From positions 1 to 19,973 of the forward strand of contig SKOM01000144.1 of assembly GCA_007120095.1 (NCBI GenBank): DNA of 19,973 bases, in the 5' to 3' direction. The position numbers were made by a program, and so were the translations under genes. Below the pieces are notes generated by a model. That model ran no database searches. It was not told where the DNA came from and saw nothing but the letters and a program-made list of their open reading frames with translations. Source of the DNA: Candidatus Competibacteraceae bacterium. Its GTDB lineage: Bacteria > Pseudomonadota > Gammaproteobacteria > Competibacterales > Competibacteraceae. Below are positions 1 to 6,755 of the stretch, in pieces. How positions within the stretch are numbered: position 1 is the stretch's first letter; each line of letters opens with the position of its first letter.

Positions 1-45
1 GCGCTATTCCTCCCCGAGCTGAACGGCGGGGCTTTTCACGCAAGA
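1..45 (+). mobile_element. possible IS200/IS605-type right-end remnant
   Basis: The first bases contain a CCCCG...CGGGG hairpin preceded by CTATTCCT and followed by CTTTTCACG. This resembles the imperfect hairpin seen at the right end of many IS200/IS605 (tnpB-bearing) elements. Any tnpB would lie to the left, outside the window, so only the end would be visible. The resemblance is from memory of family ends and is not a match to a specific element. A simple hairpin of another origin is possible. Confidence 0.3.
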
Positions 46-260
46 CGGGTAATGACACCAGTCGCTCTATGCGTTATGGTGACGTTTAAACTGCCTCGCT
101 GGACAACCACTGCACGATTGTTTTAGAAGGTAGGAGGTTGAACGATTACACCTAGTTGAGCGCGCCCTTTAATTTTCCTTTCTCGCCATCCTTGGCTTGG
201 TCGGAAAATTATGTTTCAGGCTGGTCCTGAATCGCTCAACCACATAACAGGATCGATATC
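46..260. other. leader region of the cyclase toxin gene, no gene seen
   Basis: No credible coding frame is seen. A 9-bp inverted repeat, TAATTTTCC (170-178) and GGAAAATTA (203-211), separated by 24 nt, lies about 50 bp before the cyclase start and could be an operator or a transcript structure. A Shine-Dalgarno AGGA lies at 249-252, 8 nt before the ATG. I found no convincing -35/-10 pair. The stretch is AT-richer than the core genes to the right. Confidence 0.5.
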
Positions 261-1094
261 ATGGGCCAAGATTATAATAACTTCATTCACCCTAACCACT
301 TCATGGCCTTTGTGGCAGCGGCACAGAAATTCAATTGTTATATTCTGTTACGCGAAACAGGGCGAGCTTCACTGAGTTGGGTAGGTAAACGCGGTTATAC
401 GGGCAAACGCGCCGATATGAAAGCAAAAACCGCCAATCTTAATTTTGGTCATCACTCAGTCGCAGGACTGGTGTGTTCACCTCTGTTACGGCCCGAAGTG
501 TTTACTCCCGACCGATTACCATCCGCACTTAAGGAGTGGCAAAAAAGCTGCCATTTGATTACCGTACCCAGTGGCAAGACTGGCTTCGACGACAATATCC
601 AGCCGCGTGGCTGCTTGACTCCATACATCGTTCAAACCAACCCAAATCACAAGCACTACGGTTGTGTTGCTTTGGTGGAGATGGGGCTGCTGACACCGCG
701 TTACGTGCATGGGGACTATGATCTCTACGCTATCATTTCAGCCGAGCAGGCTTTTGACCTAACTGACATTCCTACCCGCCGCTCCACCTTGGGTTCCACT
801 ATGGCTCCCGATGAATTGGGGTTGCAGGAACGTTTGAATATGCAGGTGCTGAATTTAGAGGGGCCTTTGTCTTTCCAAGTAGCCACTTACATCAATACTC
901 GCATCGCAGGAACTAGCCCAGATCTGCTGGGTGCGCTAATGGTCAATCATGGTGAGCAGGTTAACATTCCGAAGGGGCATACCTTCGAAGCGGTGCTAGC
1001 ATTCATGCCTAAGCAGGTAAACAATCAATGGGCTCGCGTTCTGGCAACACGCAGAGACCACGAGCAGTTTTATCGCGAGATTTTGGTTAGCTGA
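261..1094 (+). CDS. ExoY/CyaA/edema-factor-like nucleotidyl cyclase toxin domain protein
   Basis: This is a predicted class II nucleotidyl cyclase, a toxin that would make cAMP or another cyclic nucleotide inside a target cell. The family's blocks appear in order. K49 and K56, exactly seven apart, match the Lys pair of CyaA (K58/K65) and ExoY (K81/K88). GDYDLYAI at 151-158 supplies the metal-binding D152 and D154 (CyaA D188/D190). NHGEQVNIP at 229-237 supplies H230 (CyaA H298). At the position of the CyaA/EF catalytic His (K49+5) there is K54, as in ExoY. The Asn six residues after H230 is Ile236, with N235 next to it. The 277 residues cover about one catalytic domain. No signal peptide, membrane segment, secretion domain or adjacent immunity gene is seen. 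AGGA lies 8 nt before the ATG. Lower GC and flanking IS remnants suggest acquisition by transfer. Family assignment is firm; substrate, activator and delivery route are unknown. Confidence 0.82.
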   Translation: MGQDYNNFIHPNHFMAFVAAAQKFNCYILLRETGRASLSWVGKRGYTGKRADMKAKTANLNFGHHSVAGLVCSPLLRPEVFTPDRLPSALKEWQKSCHLITVPSGKTGFDDNIQPRGCLTPYIVQTNPNHKHYGCVALVEMGLLTPRYVHGDYDLYAIISAEQAFDLTDIPTRRSTLGSTMAPDELGLQERLNMQVLNLEGPLSFQVATYINTRIAGTSPDLLGALMVNHGEQVNIPKGHTFEAVLAFMPKQVNNQWARVLATRRDHEQFYREILVS

Positions 1095-1417
1095 GCGCTA
1101 ACATGCAAATCAACCTGACGAGTGCCAGATACGAGCATTACTGTCAAGTCCCTTGAAACTATAGACCTGTTTTTTTTGAAGCCTTGAGGGTCGTTCTGTT
1201 CCCAACCCTTGAGGGCTTGAACCGGAGCGATATGGCCCAGGGTTTTCTGAGGGACCTGGTGATTATAGAGGCGCACATACCGAGTTAGGGTATCGGCCAG
1301 CGCCTGTGAGGAGTCGAAGTGGGTGGTGGTCAGCACGTCACTGATGCCTCCGTTGAAGCGTTCCACCCTGCCGTTGGTCTGAGGATGGCCGGGAGTGATG
1401 AGTCGGTGGTCGATGCG
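1070..1417 (-). pseudogene. C-terminal remnant of an integrase-core (IS481/IS3-like) transposase
   Basis: Reading leftward from 1417, the frame contains PGHPQTNGRVERFNGG, then LYNHQVPQKTLGH and PVQALKGW. These are typical of the end of DDE (rve) transposases of the IS481 type. The E of VERFNG would be the third acidic catalytic residue. The frame is closed by a stop codon at 1418-1420, so the N-terminal two thirds with the two Asp residues are missing. The natural C-terminus was probably near the FKK (about 1170). The extension to 1070 runs antisense into the cyclase gene and is probably read-through. The fragment cannot encode an active transposase. Confidence 0.75.
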
Positions 1418-1529
1418 CTACCGGAGCTGGCTTAGCCGGGTGGGTGTTACGTTTCTTGATCATCTCTCTTCCCCTAAAATCGGTTCAACCATAGCTTAAA
1501 TCAGTGTCCAGATTTTGGGGTCCAGTATA
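1418..1529 (-). mobile_element. IS3-like left end with start of orfA
   Basis: On the minus strand, the sequence from about 1529 reads TATACTGGACCCCAAAATCT and then GGACACTG, a form common at IS3-family ends. It is followed by GGGGAAGAGAG and an ATG at 1461-1463 that opens MIKKRNTHPA, like the N-terminus of an IS3 orfA. The frame is lost at the junction near 1420, where the transposase C-terminal fragment continues in a different frame. The opposite terminal repeat was not found between 1094 and 1200. This is therefore either one element with a large internal deletion or remains of two nested elements. The end lies 4 nt beyond the stop codon of the DUF1538 gene. Confidence 0.55.
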
Positions 1530-1533
1530 GTTT

Positions 1534-3009
1534 TCACCATCTCGGTCGTTGCTGTAGTTGCCTGACGATAATGGCGTATAGCATGACGCTGATGATTGGA
1601 AAAATCGAGGCAAAAGCAATCAGACCAAAACCATCATTGAGTACGCTACGCCCTTCAATATGGGTCGCCAGACCAATACCTAAGGCAATCACCACAGGAA
1701 CCGTGATTTCTGAGGTGCCGACCCCGCCGAGATCAAACGCCAGGGCGACGATTTCCTTAGGCGTGAGCCAGGTTAAAAACAGCACCACACTGTAGCCGAT
1801 CAGAATATACAGATGCATCGAGCCGCCACTGATAATGCGATGCACCCCGACCGTAATGCCAATGGCCACACCAGTGGCGACTATCAGACGGAGGAGCGAA
1901 CCTTTAAGTCGACGTCTGCCGACTTGTTCCGCTTTGCGGCCTACAGCCACCAGCGCGGGTTCTGCCATCGTACTGGCGAACCCGATCATAAACGTAAACA
2001 AATAGAGAAATCCCACGTGATCGAAGGCCAGCAATTGCTCAGCCATACGGGCACCGATGGGAAACAGACTCAATTGCAAGCCCAACACAAAAGCGTAGAG
2101 GCCCACCAGAGTCATCACCAACCCGGCGACTAAACTGGGCAGACGTGATAGCGGTCGTCGTAGCATGACCACGGCAATCAGGGGCGACAGGTCACGCATG
2201 AGCATAAGCAGCTCTTCCAGCAAGCCATCGACCTCAAACTCGGCAGGCACTTCATCCATGTTTGGGGTTAACACTGCTCGGGGTTCAATAAGCTCAACAG
2301 CTTGTGTGCCATAGACGACTATGCCGTAGAGTTGGACAGTAATCATCGGTACGATAACGGCCAAGGCCACCAGCCCGAAGCCGTCATTCAGCGGGTTACG
2401 GCCTCTCACCATCCCTGCTAAACCCAGGCTCAGCGCGGCAATTAAGGGTACGGTGACAATATTGGTGGTTACCCCACCGGAGTCATAGGCCAGTCCGACA
2501 ATCTCAGCGGGCGCGAAGAAAGTCACCAGCATCACCAGACTATAGCCGCCGATGAGATACCACTGGATCGGATGCCCCAGCAACATGCGCATGATCCCCA
2601 GTGCGATGACGGCACCGACGGACAAGGCCACGATAAGACGTAAAATCAAGCCATTAATCTGTCCCATGCTGATCTGTTCAGCCTGTTGAGACACGGCTAA
2701 TAACGCGGGTTCAGCCATCACTCCCACACAACCCATGCAGAAGCCAAACCCCATAAGCACAGGCAAAGAACCTAAGCGGGCAAACCGATGAGATAAGCTT
2801 TTGCCCATGGGAAAGACACTCATATCCAACCCCTGGAGAAACAGGGCGGAACCGACCACCACAATACCCAGGCCCAGGATCAGCGAGGTCAGGTTATCGG
2901 GTATCTCCCGCACAATCACACCCTGGAAGAACACCACCACCCCGATAATGGGCAGCAGGTTTCTTAAGGCATCGCTTAAAATGATCCAGAAAACCTTGAG
3001 TTGATTCAA
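1534..3009 (-). CDS. DUF1538 family membrane protein, tandemly duplicated (putative cation/proton antiporter)
   Basis: This is a very hydrophobic 491-residue inner-membrane protein built from two homologous halves. MAEPALLAV at 98-106 recurs as MAEPALVAV at 348-356, and LNDGFGL at 207-213 recurs at 457-463, an exact 250-residue offset. DSGGVTT (176-182) and DLGGVGT (426-432) also pair. The halves are joined by a polar linker at about 236-265. I recall that a two-subunit DUF1538 pair (UmpAB, Halomonas) was reported to have Na+(Li+,K+)/H+ antiport activity. A fused pair could do the same here, but this is inference. The chosen start is TTG at 3007-3009 with only a weak Shine-Dalgarno, supported by the family's usual N-terminus shortly before an LLPI segment. 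The stop codon sits 4 nt from an IS end, yet the C-terminus looks complete because repeat 2 is whole. Confidence 0.8.
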   Translation of the reverse strand: MNQLKVFWIILSDALRNLLPIIGVVVFFQGVIVREIPDNLTSLILGLGIVVVGSALFLQGLDMSVFPMGKSLSHRFARLGSLPVLMGFGFCMGCVGVMAEPALLAVSQQAEQISMGQINGLILRLIVALSVGAVIALGIMRMLLGHPIQWYLIGGYSLVMLVTFFAPAEIVGLAYDSGGVTTNIVTVPLIAALSLGLAGMVRGRNPLNDGFGLVALAVIVPMITVQLYGIVVYGTQAVELIEPRAVLTPNMDEVPAEFEVDGLLEELLMLMRDLSPLIAVVMLRRPLSRLPSLVAGLVMTLVGLYAFVLGLQLSLFPIGARMAEQLLAFDHVGFLYLFTFMIGFASTMAEPALVAVGRKAEQVGRRRLKGSLLRLIVATGVAIGITVGVHRIISGGSMHLYILIGYSVVLFLTWLTPKEIVALAFDLGGVGTSEITVPVVIALGIGLATHIEGRSVLNDGFGLIAFASIFPIISVMLYAIIVRQLQQRPRW

Positions 3010-3158
3010 TGGACAGCTCGGTTTATGTACGGGTTAACTACTGAGGTTAGGCGATCTTTCCGGGATACCTCCAGGTGAGCAATAGCGATGAGGCATCCGC
3101 ACCGGACACCTCGTTAACGGGGGGCGACTGGGGCAGTCGCCCAGTAAATCGGTAGCGT
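3010..3158. other. spacer between fbaB and DUF1538 gene
   Basis: No coding frame is supported. Besides the strong hairpin at 3122-3142, there is a weaker imperfect hairpin at 3090-3112 (GAGG/CCTC and CCG/CGG). The start region of the DUF1538 gene is at the left edge. No convincing promoter was found. Confidence 0.5.
3122..3142 (-). terminator. hairpin just downstream of fbaB, possible terminator or 3' stabiliser
   Basis: There is a perfect 9-bp inverted repeat, GGGCGACTG and CAGTCGCCC, with a 3-nt loop. It starts 16 nt after the fbaB stop codon. No T-run follows on the minus strand, so intrinsic termination is uncertain. It may instead be an mRNA 3'-end structure or a symmetric protein site. 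Confidence 0.45.
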
Positions 3159-4211
3159 TTAGGCGATAGTAATACCTTGATCTAAGTATACATCTTGAAT
3201 AGCTTGTAACAGGGCGACGCCTTCGTTCATCGGCTTCTGAAACGCTTTGCGCCCCGAGATTAAGCCCGTGCCACCGGCACGTTTATTGATGACTGCGGTA
3301 CGTACGGCTTGTGCCAGATCGTCAGCTCCCCCTGAAGCACCACCGGAATTAATCAGGCCAGCGCGTCCCATATAGCAACACGCTACCTGATAACGGGTCA
3401 GGTCAATGGGGTTGTCGCTGGCCAGTTCTGAGTACACCTTCTTGTGGGTATGCCCAAAGCCCACGGCGGTGTAGCCACCGTTGTTTTCCGCTTGTTTCTG
3501 CTTGACGATATCGGCTTTGATTGTCACCGCCATGTGATTGGCTTGACCGGTTAAATCCGCCGCCGTGTGGTAATCCGTACCATCTTTTTTAAAGGCGGAA
3601 TTGCGCAGATAAGACCATAAAATGGTCACCATGCCTAATTCATGGGCGCGTTCGAAAGCTTCAGAAATTTCCATAATCTGCCGCCGACTTTCCGGGGAGC
3701 CGTAATAAATCGTAGCCCCCACGCCGACCGCCCCCATATTAAAAGCTTGTTCAACCTGGGCGAACAGGGTTTGATCGTAAACCGCTGGATAAGTCAGAGT
3801 TTCATTATGATTAAGCTTAAGAATAAACGGGATTTTGTGCGCGTAACGGCGGGCCACCGAGGCCAATACACCCAGTGTCGAGGCCACACCGTTGCAGCCG
3901 CCTTCCATCGCCAGTTCGACAATATTGCTCGGATCAAAATACACGGGGTTGGGTGCAAACGATGCGCCGGCAGAATGTTCAATACCCTGATCAACCGGAA
4001 GGATGGAAACATAACCGGTGCCACCGAGACGGCCATGATTGAACAACGTTTGCAACGAGCGTAGCACGGCCGGACTCCGGTCGGAATCCGCCATGACTCG
4101 ATCAACAAAATCCGGACCCGGTAAATGCAGTTGCTGTTTGCTGATGCCTGTGCACTCGTATGCCAGAAGTTGTTCGGCCTCAGCGCCTAATAATGCAGTG
4201 ATGTCGGTCAT
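3159..4211 (-). CDS. fbaB: fructose-bisphosphate aldolase class I (DhnA/FbaB type)
   Basis: This cytoplasmic Schiff-base aldolase (EC 4.1.2.13) interconverts fructose 1,6-bisphosphate with dihydroxyacetone phosphate and glyceraldehyde 3-phosphate, in glycolysis and gluconeogenesis. The protein matches E. coli FbaB closely along its length, for example SILPVDQGIEHSAGASF, KLNHNETL, QAFNMGAVGVGATIY, LRNSAFKKDG and CYMGRAGLINSGG. The Schiff-base lysine should lie in the ADIVKQK segment near residue 237. I place the start at the ATG ending at 4211, not at the in-frame codon 24 nt upstream. AGGAG at 4219-4223 is 7 nt away, the N-terminus MTDITALLG matches the E. coli one, and the length becomes 350 residues as in E. 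coli. It lies downstream of radA with a 101-nt gap and is probably transcribed separately. Confidence 0.95.
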   Translation of the reverse strand: MTDITALLGAEAEQLLAYECTGISKQQLHLPGPDFVDRVMADSDRSPAVLRSLQTLFNHGRLGGTGYVSILPVDQGIEHSAGASFAPNPVYFDPSNIVELAMEGGCNGVASTLGVLASVARRYAHKIPFILKLNHNETLTYPAVYDQTLFAQVEQAFNMGAVGVGATIYYGSPESRRQIMEISEAFERAHELGMVTILWSYLRNSAFKKDGTDYHTAADLTGQANHMAVTIKADIVKQKQAENNGGYTAVGFGHTHKKVYSELASDNPIDLTRYQVACCYMGRAGLINSGGASGGADDLAQAVRTAVINKRAGGTGLISGRKAFQKPMNEGVALLQAIQDVYLDQGITIA

Positions 4212-4261
4212 GATCATGCTCCTATGGATCTGCAAAACGTGTATTGTTATGTTGGTATGAA

Positions 4262-4289
4262 TAAGCGTTGCGGTGCTCTTGAACGCTTA
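4262..4289. repeat. 8-bp inverted repeat upstream of fbaB
   Basis: TAAGCGTT (4262-4269) and AACGCTTA (4282-4289) are perfect complements with a 12-nt loop. The repeat sits in the radA-fbaB gap, 23 nt past the radA stop and about 50 nt before fbaB. It may end the radA transcript, though no T-run follows, or it may be an operator for fbaB. Confidence 0.35.
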
Positions 4290-4312
4290 GTGAAATGATA
4301 ACACGGGCTTTG

Positions 4313-5683
4313 TTACAGGCTGTCTAAAACTTCGCTGAGTCGGGTGACCGGCTGAATGACCATCTCTTTAAGCACGCCCTTACGCGGGGCATTGGCGCGA
4401 GGAATAATCGCCCGCTTAAAACCCTGTTTCGCCGCTTCGCGCAGCCGCTCTTCGCCATGGGGTACCGGGCGAATCTCGCCCGCCAGGCCGACCTCACCAA
4501 AGACCACCAGATCAACGGGCAGGCTGCGATCCCGGAAGCTGGAAAGCGCCGCGCACAAGACGGCTAAATCCGCCGCCGTTTCGCCGATTCGCACCCCCCC
4601 TACGGCGTTCACGTACACATCTTGATCACCCATAGCGATACCGCCGTGTCGGTGTAACACCGCCAGCAGCATGGCCAGGCGATTTTGTTCCAGACCTAAA
4701 GTAATCCGCCGTGGGTTATGGCCTTGGCAGCCATCAACCAGTGCTTGAATTTCAACCAGCAGCGGGCGGGTGCCTTCCCAAGTCACCATGATGACACTGC
4801 CCGCAACCGGTGCTTCATGGCGGGATAAAAAGATCGCCGAGGGATTACTCACGCCCTTCAGCCCGGTTTCAGTCATGGCAAACACACCGAGCTCGTTCAC
4901 CGGCCCAAAACGGTTTTTAACCGCCCGCATGACGCGGTAGCGGCTGTTGGATTCGCCTTCGAAATACAGCACGGTATCAACCATATGTTCCAATACCCGT
5001 GGCCCGGCAATCGCGCCTTCCTTAGTCACATGGCCGACAAGGAAAATCGCCGTACCGCTGCGTTTGGCAAAGCGGGTAAACTGTGCGGCACTTTCGCGCA
5101 CTTGAGCCACCGAACCGGGGGCGGATTGCAAGCGCTCGGTGAAGACCGTCTGGATGGAGTCGATGATCATCACTTGCGGCTGCTCAACAGCCGCCACCGC
5201 TAGGATTTGCTCGACGCTGGTTTCCGGCAGCAATTGTAAGTCATTACGATTCAGATCCAGGCGTTGGGCGCGTAAGCCGACCTGCTGCGGGGATTCCTCG
5301 CCGCTGACATACAGCGTCCGTTGGTGGCGAGCCAGATAGGCTTGGGTTTGCAGCAGAATCGTGGACTTGCCGATGCCGGGGTCACCACCGATCAACACCA
5401 CCGAACCAATCACCAGACCGCCGCCGAGCACCCGATCTAACTCACCGATGCCACTGGGCAAACGGGTGGCCTCGTCCAAGGTAATTTCGGCTAAGCACTG
5501 CACCCGACTGTCGCTGTGTCCACTAAACCCCCCGGAGCGTTGGTTATGAGCGGCGGGAGCCGCCGGGGCGATAACGGTTTCGATCAGCGTATTCCAAGCC
5601 CCGCACTCGGCACAGCGTCCCACCCATTGCGCCGATTGCGCCCCGCACTCATTACAGACATAAGCCGTACGCGGTTTAGCCAT
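4313..5683 (-). CDS. radA: DNA repair protein RadA
   Basis: RadA is a RecA-related, DnaB-type ATPase that helps branch migration during recombinational repair. The 456-residue protein has the N-terminal zinc finger (C10, C13, C24, C27), Walker A GGDPGIGKST at 99-108, Walker B VMIIDSIQ at 171-178, and the RadA-specific KNRFG at 256-260. It ends with a Lon-protease-like domain that lacks a protease function in this family. The length is close to E. coli RadA (460). The ATG overlaps the end of alr by 8 nt, so translation is probably coupled and the gene is the third of a dnaB-alr-radA operon. Confidence 0.97.
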   Translation of the reverse strand: MAKPRTAYVCNECGAQSAQWVGRCAECGAWNTLIETVIAPAAPAAHNQRSGGFSGHSDSRVQCLAEITLDEATRLPSGIGELDRVLGGGLVIGSVVLIGGDPGIGKSTILLQTQAYLARHQRTLYVSGEESPQQVGLRAQRLDLNRNDLQLLPETSVEQILAVAAVEQPQVMIIDSIQTVFTERLQSAPGSVAQVRESAAQFTRFAKRSGTAIFLVGHVTKEGAIAGPRVLEHMVDTVLYFEGESNSRYRVMRAVKNRFGPVNELGVFAMTETGLKGVSNPSAIFLSRHEAPVAGSVIMVTWEGTRPLLVEIQALVDGCQGHNPRRITLGLEQNRLAMLLAVLHRHGGIAMGDQDVYVNAVGGVRIGETAADLAVLCAALSSFRDRSLPVDLVVFGEVGLAGEIRPVPHGEERLREAAKQGFKRAIIPRANAPRKGVLKEMVIQPVTRLSEVLDSL

Positions 5684-6755
5684 GCTGTTCCTGGCGGGGT
5701 ACCCGTGCTGTAACTCCGGTCAGCAGAGTATAGGGGATAGTGCCAAAGGCTTGTGCGATACGTTCAATCGGCAACTGCGGCCCCCAGAGTTGCACCGGAT
5801 CACCTACTCGGGCGCCGGGGTGGGTGCGTAAATCCACGCTGAGCATATCCATGGAGACTCGCCCGACCAGGGGAACGGTTCGGGTACCGACACACACTGG
5901 TGAGCCTGAAGGCAGTTCCCGCGGATAACCGTCGCCATAACCGGCCGCTACTACGCCAACATCCATGGTTTCCGGGCAGCGCCAGGTGCTACCGTAGCCG
6001 ATGGCCTCCCCACGGCTAATGCGGTTAATCGCAATCAGACGCGAATTAAGGCTCATCGCCGGACGCAGCCCCTGGTCAGCACCGGTGGTGTGCGCAAACG
6101 GTGACGCACCGTAAAGCATAATGCCAGGTCGGATCCAATCGCCGTGGGTTTCCGGCCAGGCGAGCACGGCGGCCGAATTCGCCCAGCAGTGCTCACCGGG
6201 CAGTCCGAGCTGTTGCAGTCGAGTCAGTTGCTGACGGGTAAATGGGTTATCACGTTCATCGGCACAGGCAAAGTGGCTCATGAGCCGAATACCTGGGGCA
6301 ACCGCCGGCAGACCAGCTAAACGCTGATACACCTCACTGGCGTGTTCAAGGGCAAACCCCAGTCGGTGCATGCCGGAATCCAGTTTCAGCCAGACGGGCA
6401 GCGCTTGCGGCGCTGTCCAGCGTTCGAGCATATCGATCTGGCAGCGGTGGTGGATGGTGATCTGCAAGCCAAACTCGGCACATAGCGGCAGTTCTGCGGG
6501 TTCAAACGGACCCTCCAGCAACAGCAGAGGCTGGGTGATGCCACCTTGACGCAATACCAGCGCCTCGTCTATGGAGGCCACAGCAAACAATGTGGCATCG
6601 GCGGCTAAGGCGTGCGCGACCCGCACCGCCCCATGGCCGTAGCCGTCCGCCTTGATCACCGCAATTGCTCGGCTCTGCGGTGCCATGTGGCGGGCATGAC
6701 GCAGGTTATGCCGCAGTGCGTCGAGATGAATCAGGGCATGGATCGGTCGACTCAC
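5676..6755 (-). CDS. alr: alanine racemase
   Basis: This PLP enzyme (EC 5.1.1.1) converts L-alanine to D-alanine for peptidoglycan. The fold-type III barrel carries the PLP lysine K35 in VIKADGYGHG. The second catalytic base should be Y254 in AIGYGSTW, and the C-terminal beta domain has GRVSMDML at 298-305. The length of 359 fits Alr. The start ATG overlaps the dnaB stop by 4 nt (ATGA) and the 3' end overlaps radA by 8 nt, so it is the middle gene of a coupled operon. The dnaB-alr adjacency is also found in E. coli. Confidence 0.96.
   Translation of the reverse strand: MSRPIHALIHLDALRHNLRHARHMAPQSRAIAVIKADGYGHGAVRVAHALAADATLFAVASIDEALVLRQGGITQPLLLLEGPFEPAELPLCAEFGLQITIHHRCQIDMLERWTAPQALPVWLKLDSGMHRLGFALEHASEVYQRLAGLPAVAPGIRLMSHFACADERDNPFTRQQLTRLQQLGLPGEHCWANSAAVLAWPETHGDWIRPGIMLYGASPFAHTTGADQGLRPAMSLNSRLIAINRISRGEAIGYGSTWRCPETMDVGVVAAGYGDGYPRELPSGSPVCVGTRTVPLVGRVSMDMLSVDLRTHPGARVGDPVQLWGPQLPIERIAQAFGTIPYTLLTGVTARVPRQEQHG

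Noticed and set aside
1813..2133. 106-codon plus-strand frame opposite the DUF1538 gene
   Set aside because: It is antisense to a clear two-repeat membrane protein, with polar low-information translation.
3642..4064. 140-codon plus-strand frame opposite fbaB
   Set aside because: It is fully antisense to the conserved aldolase and reads as a reverse shadow.
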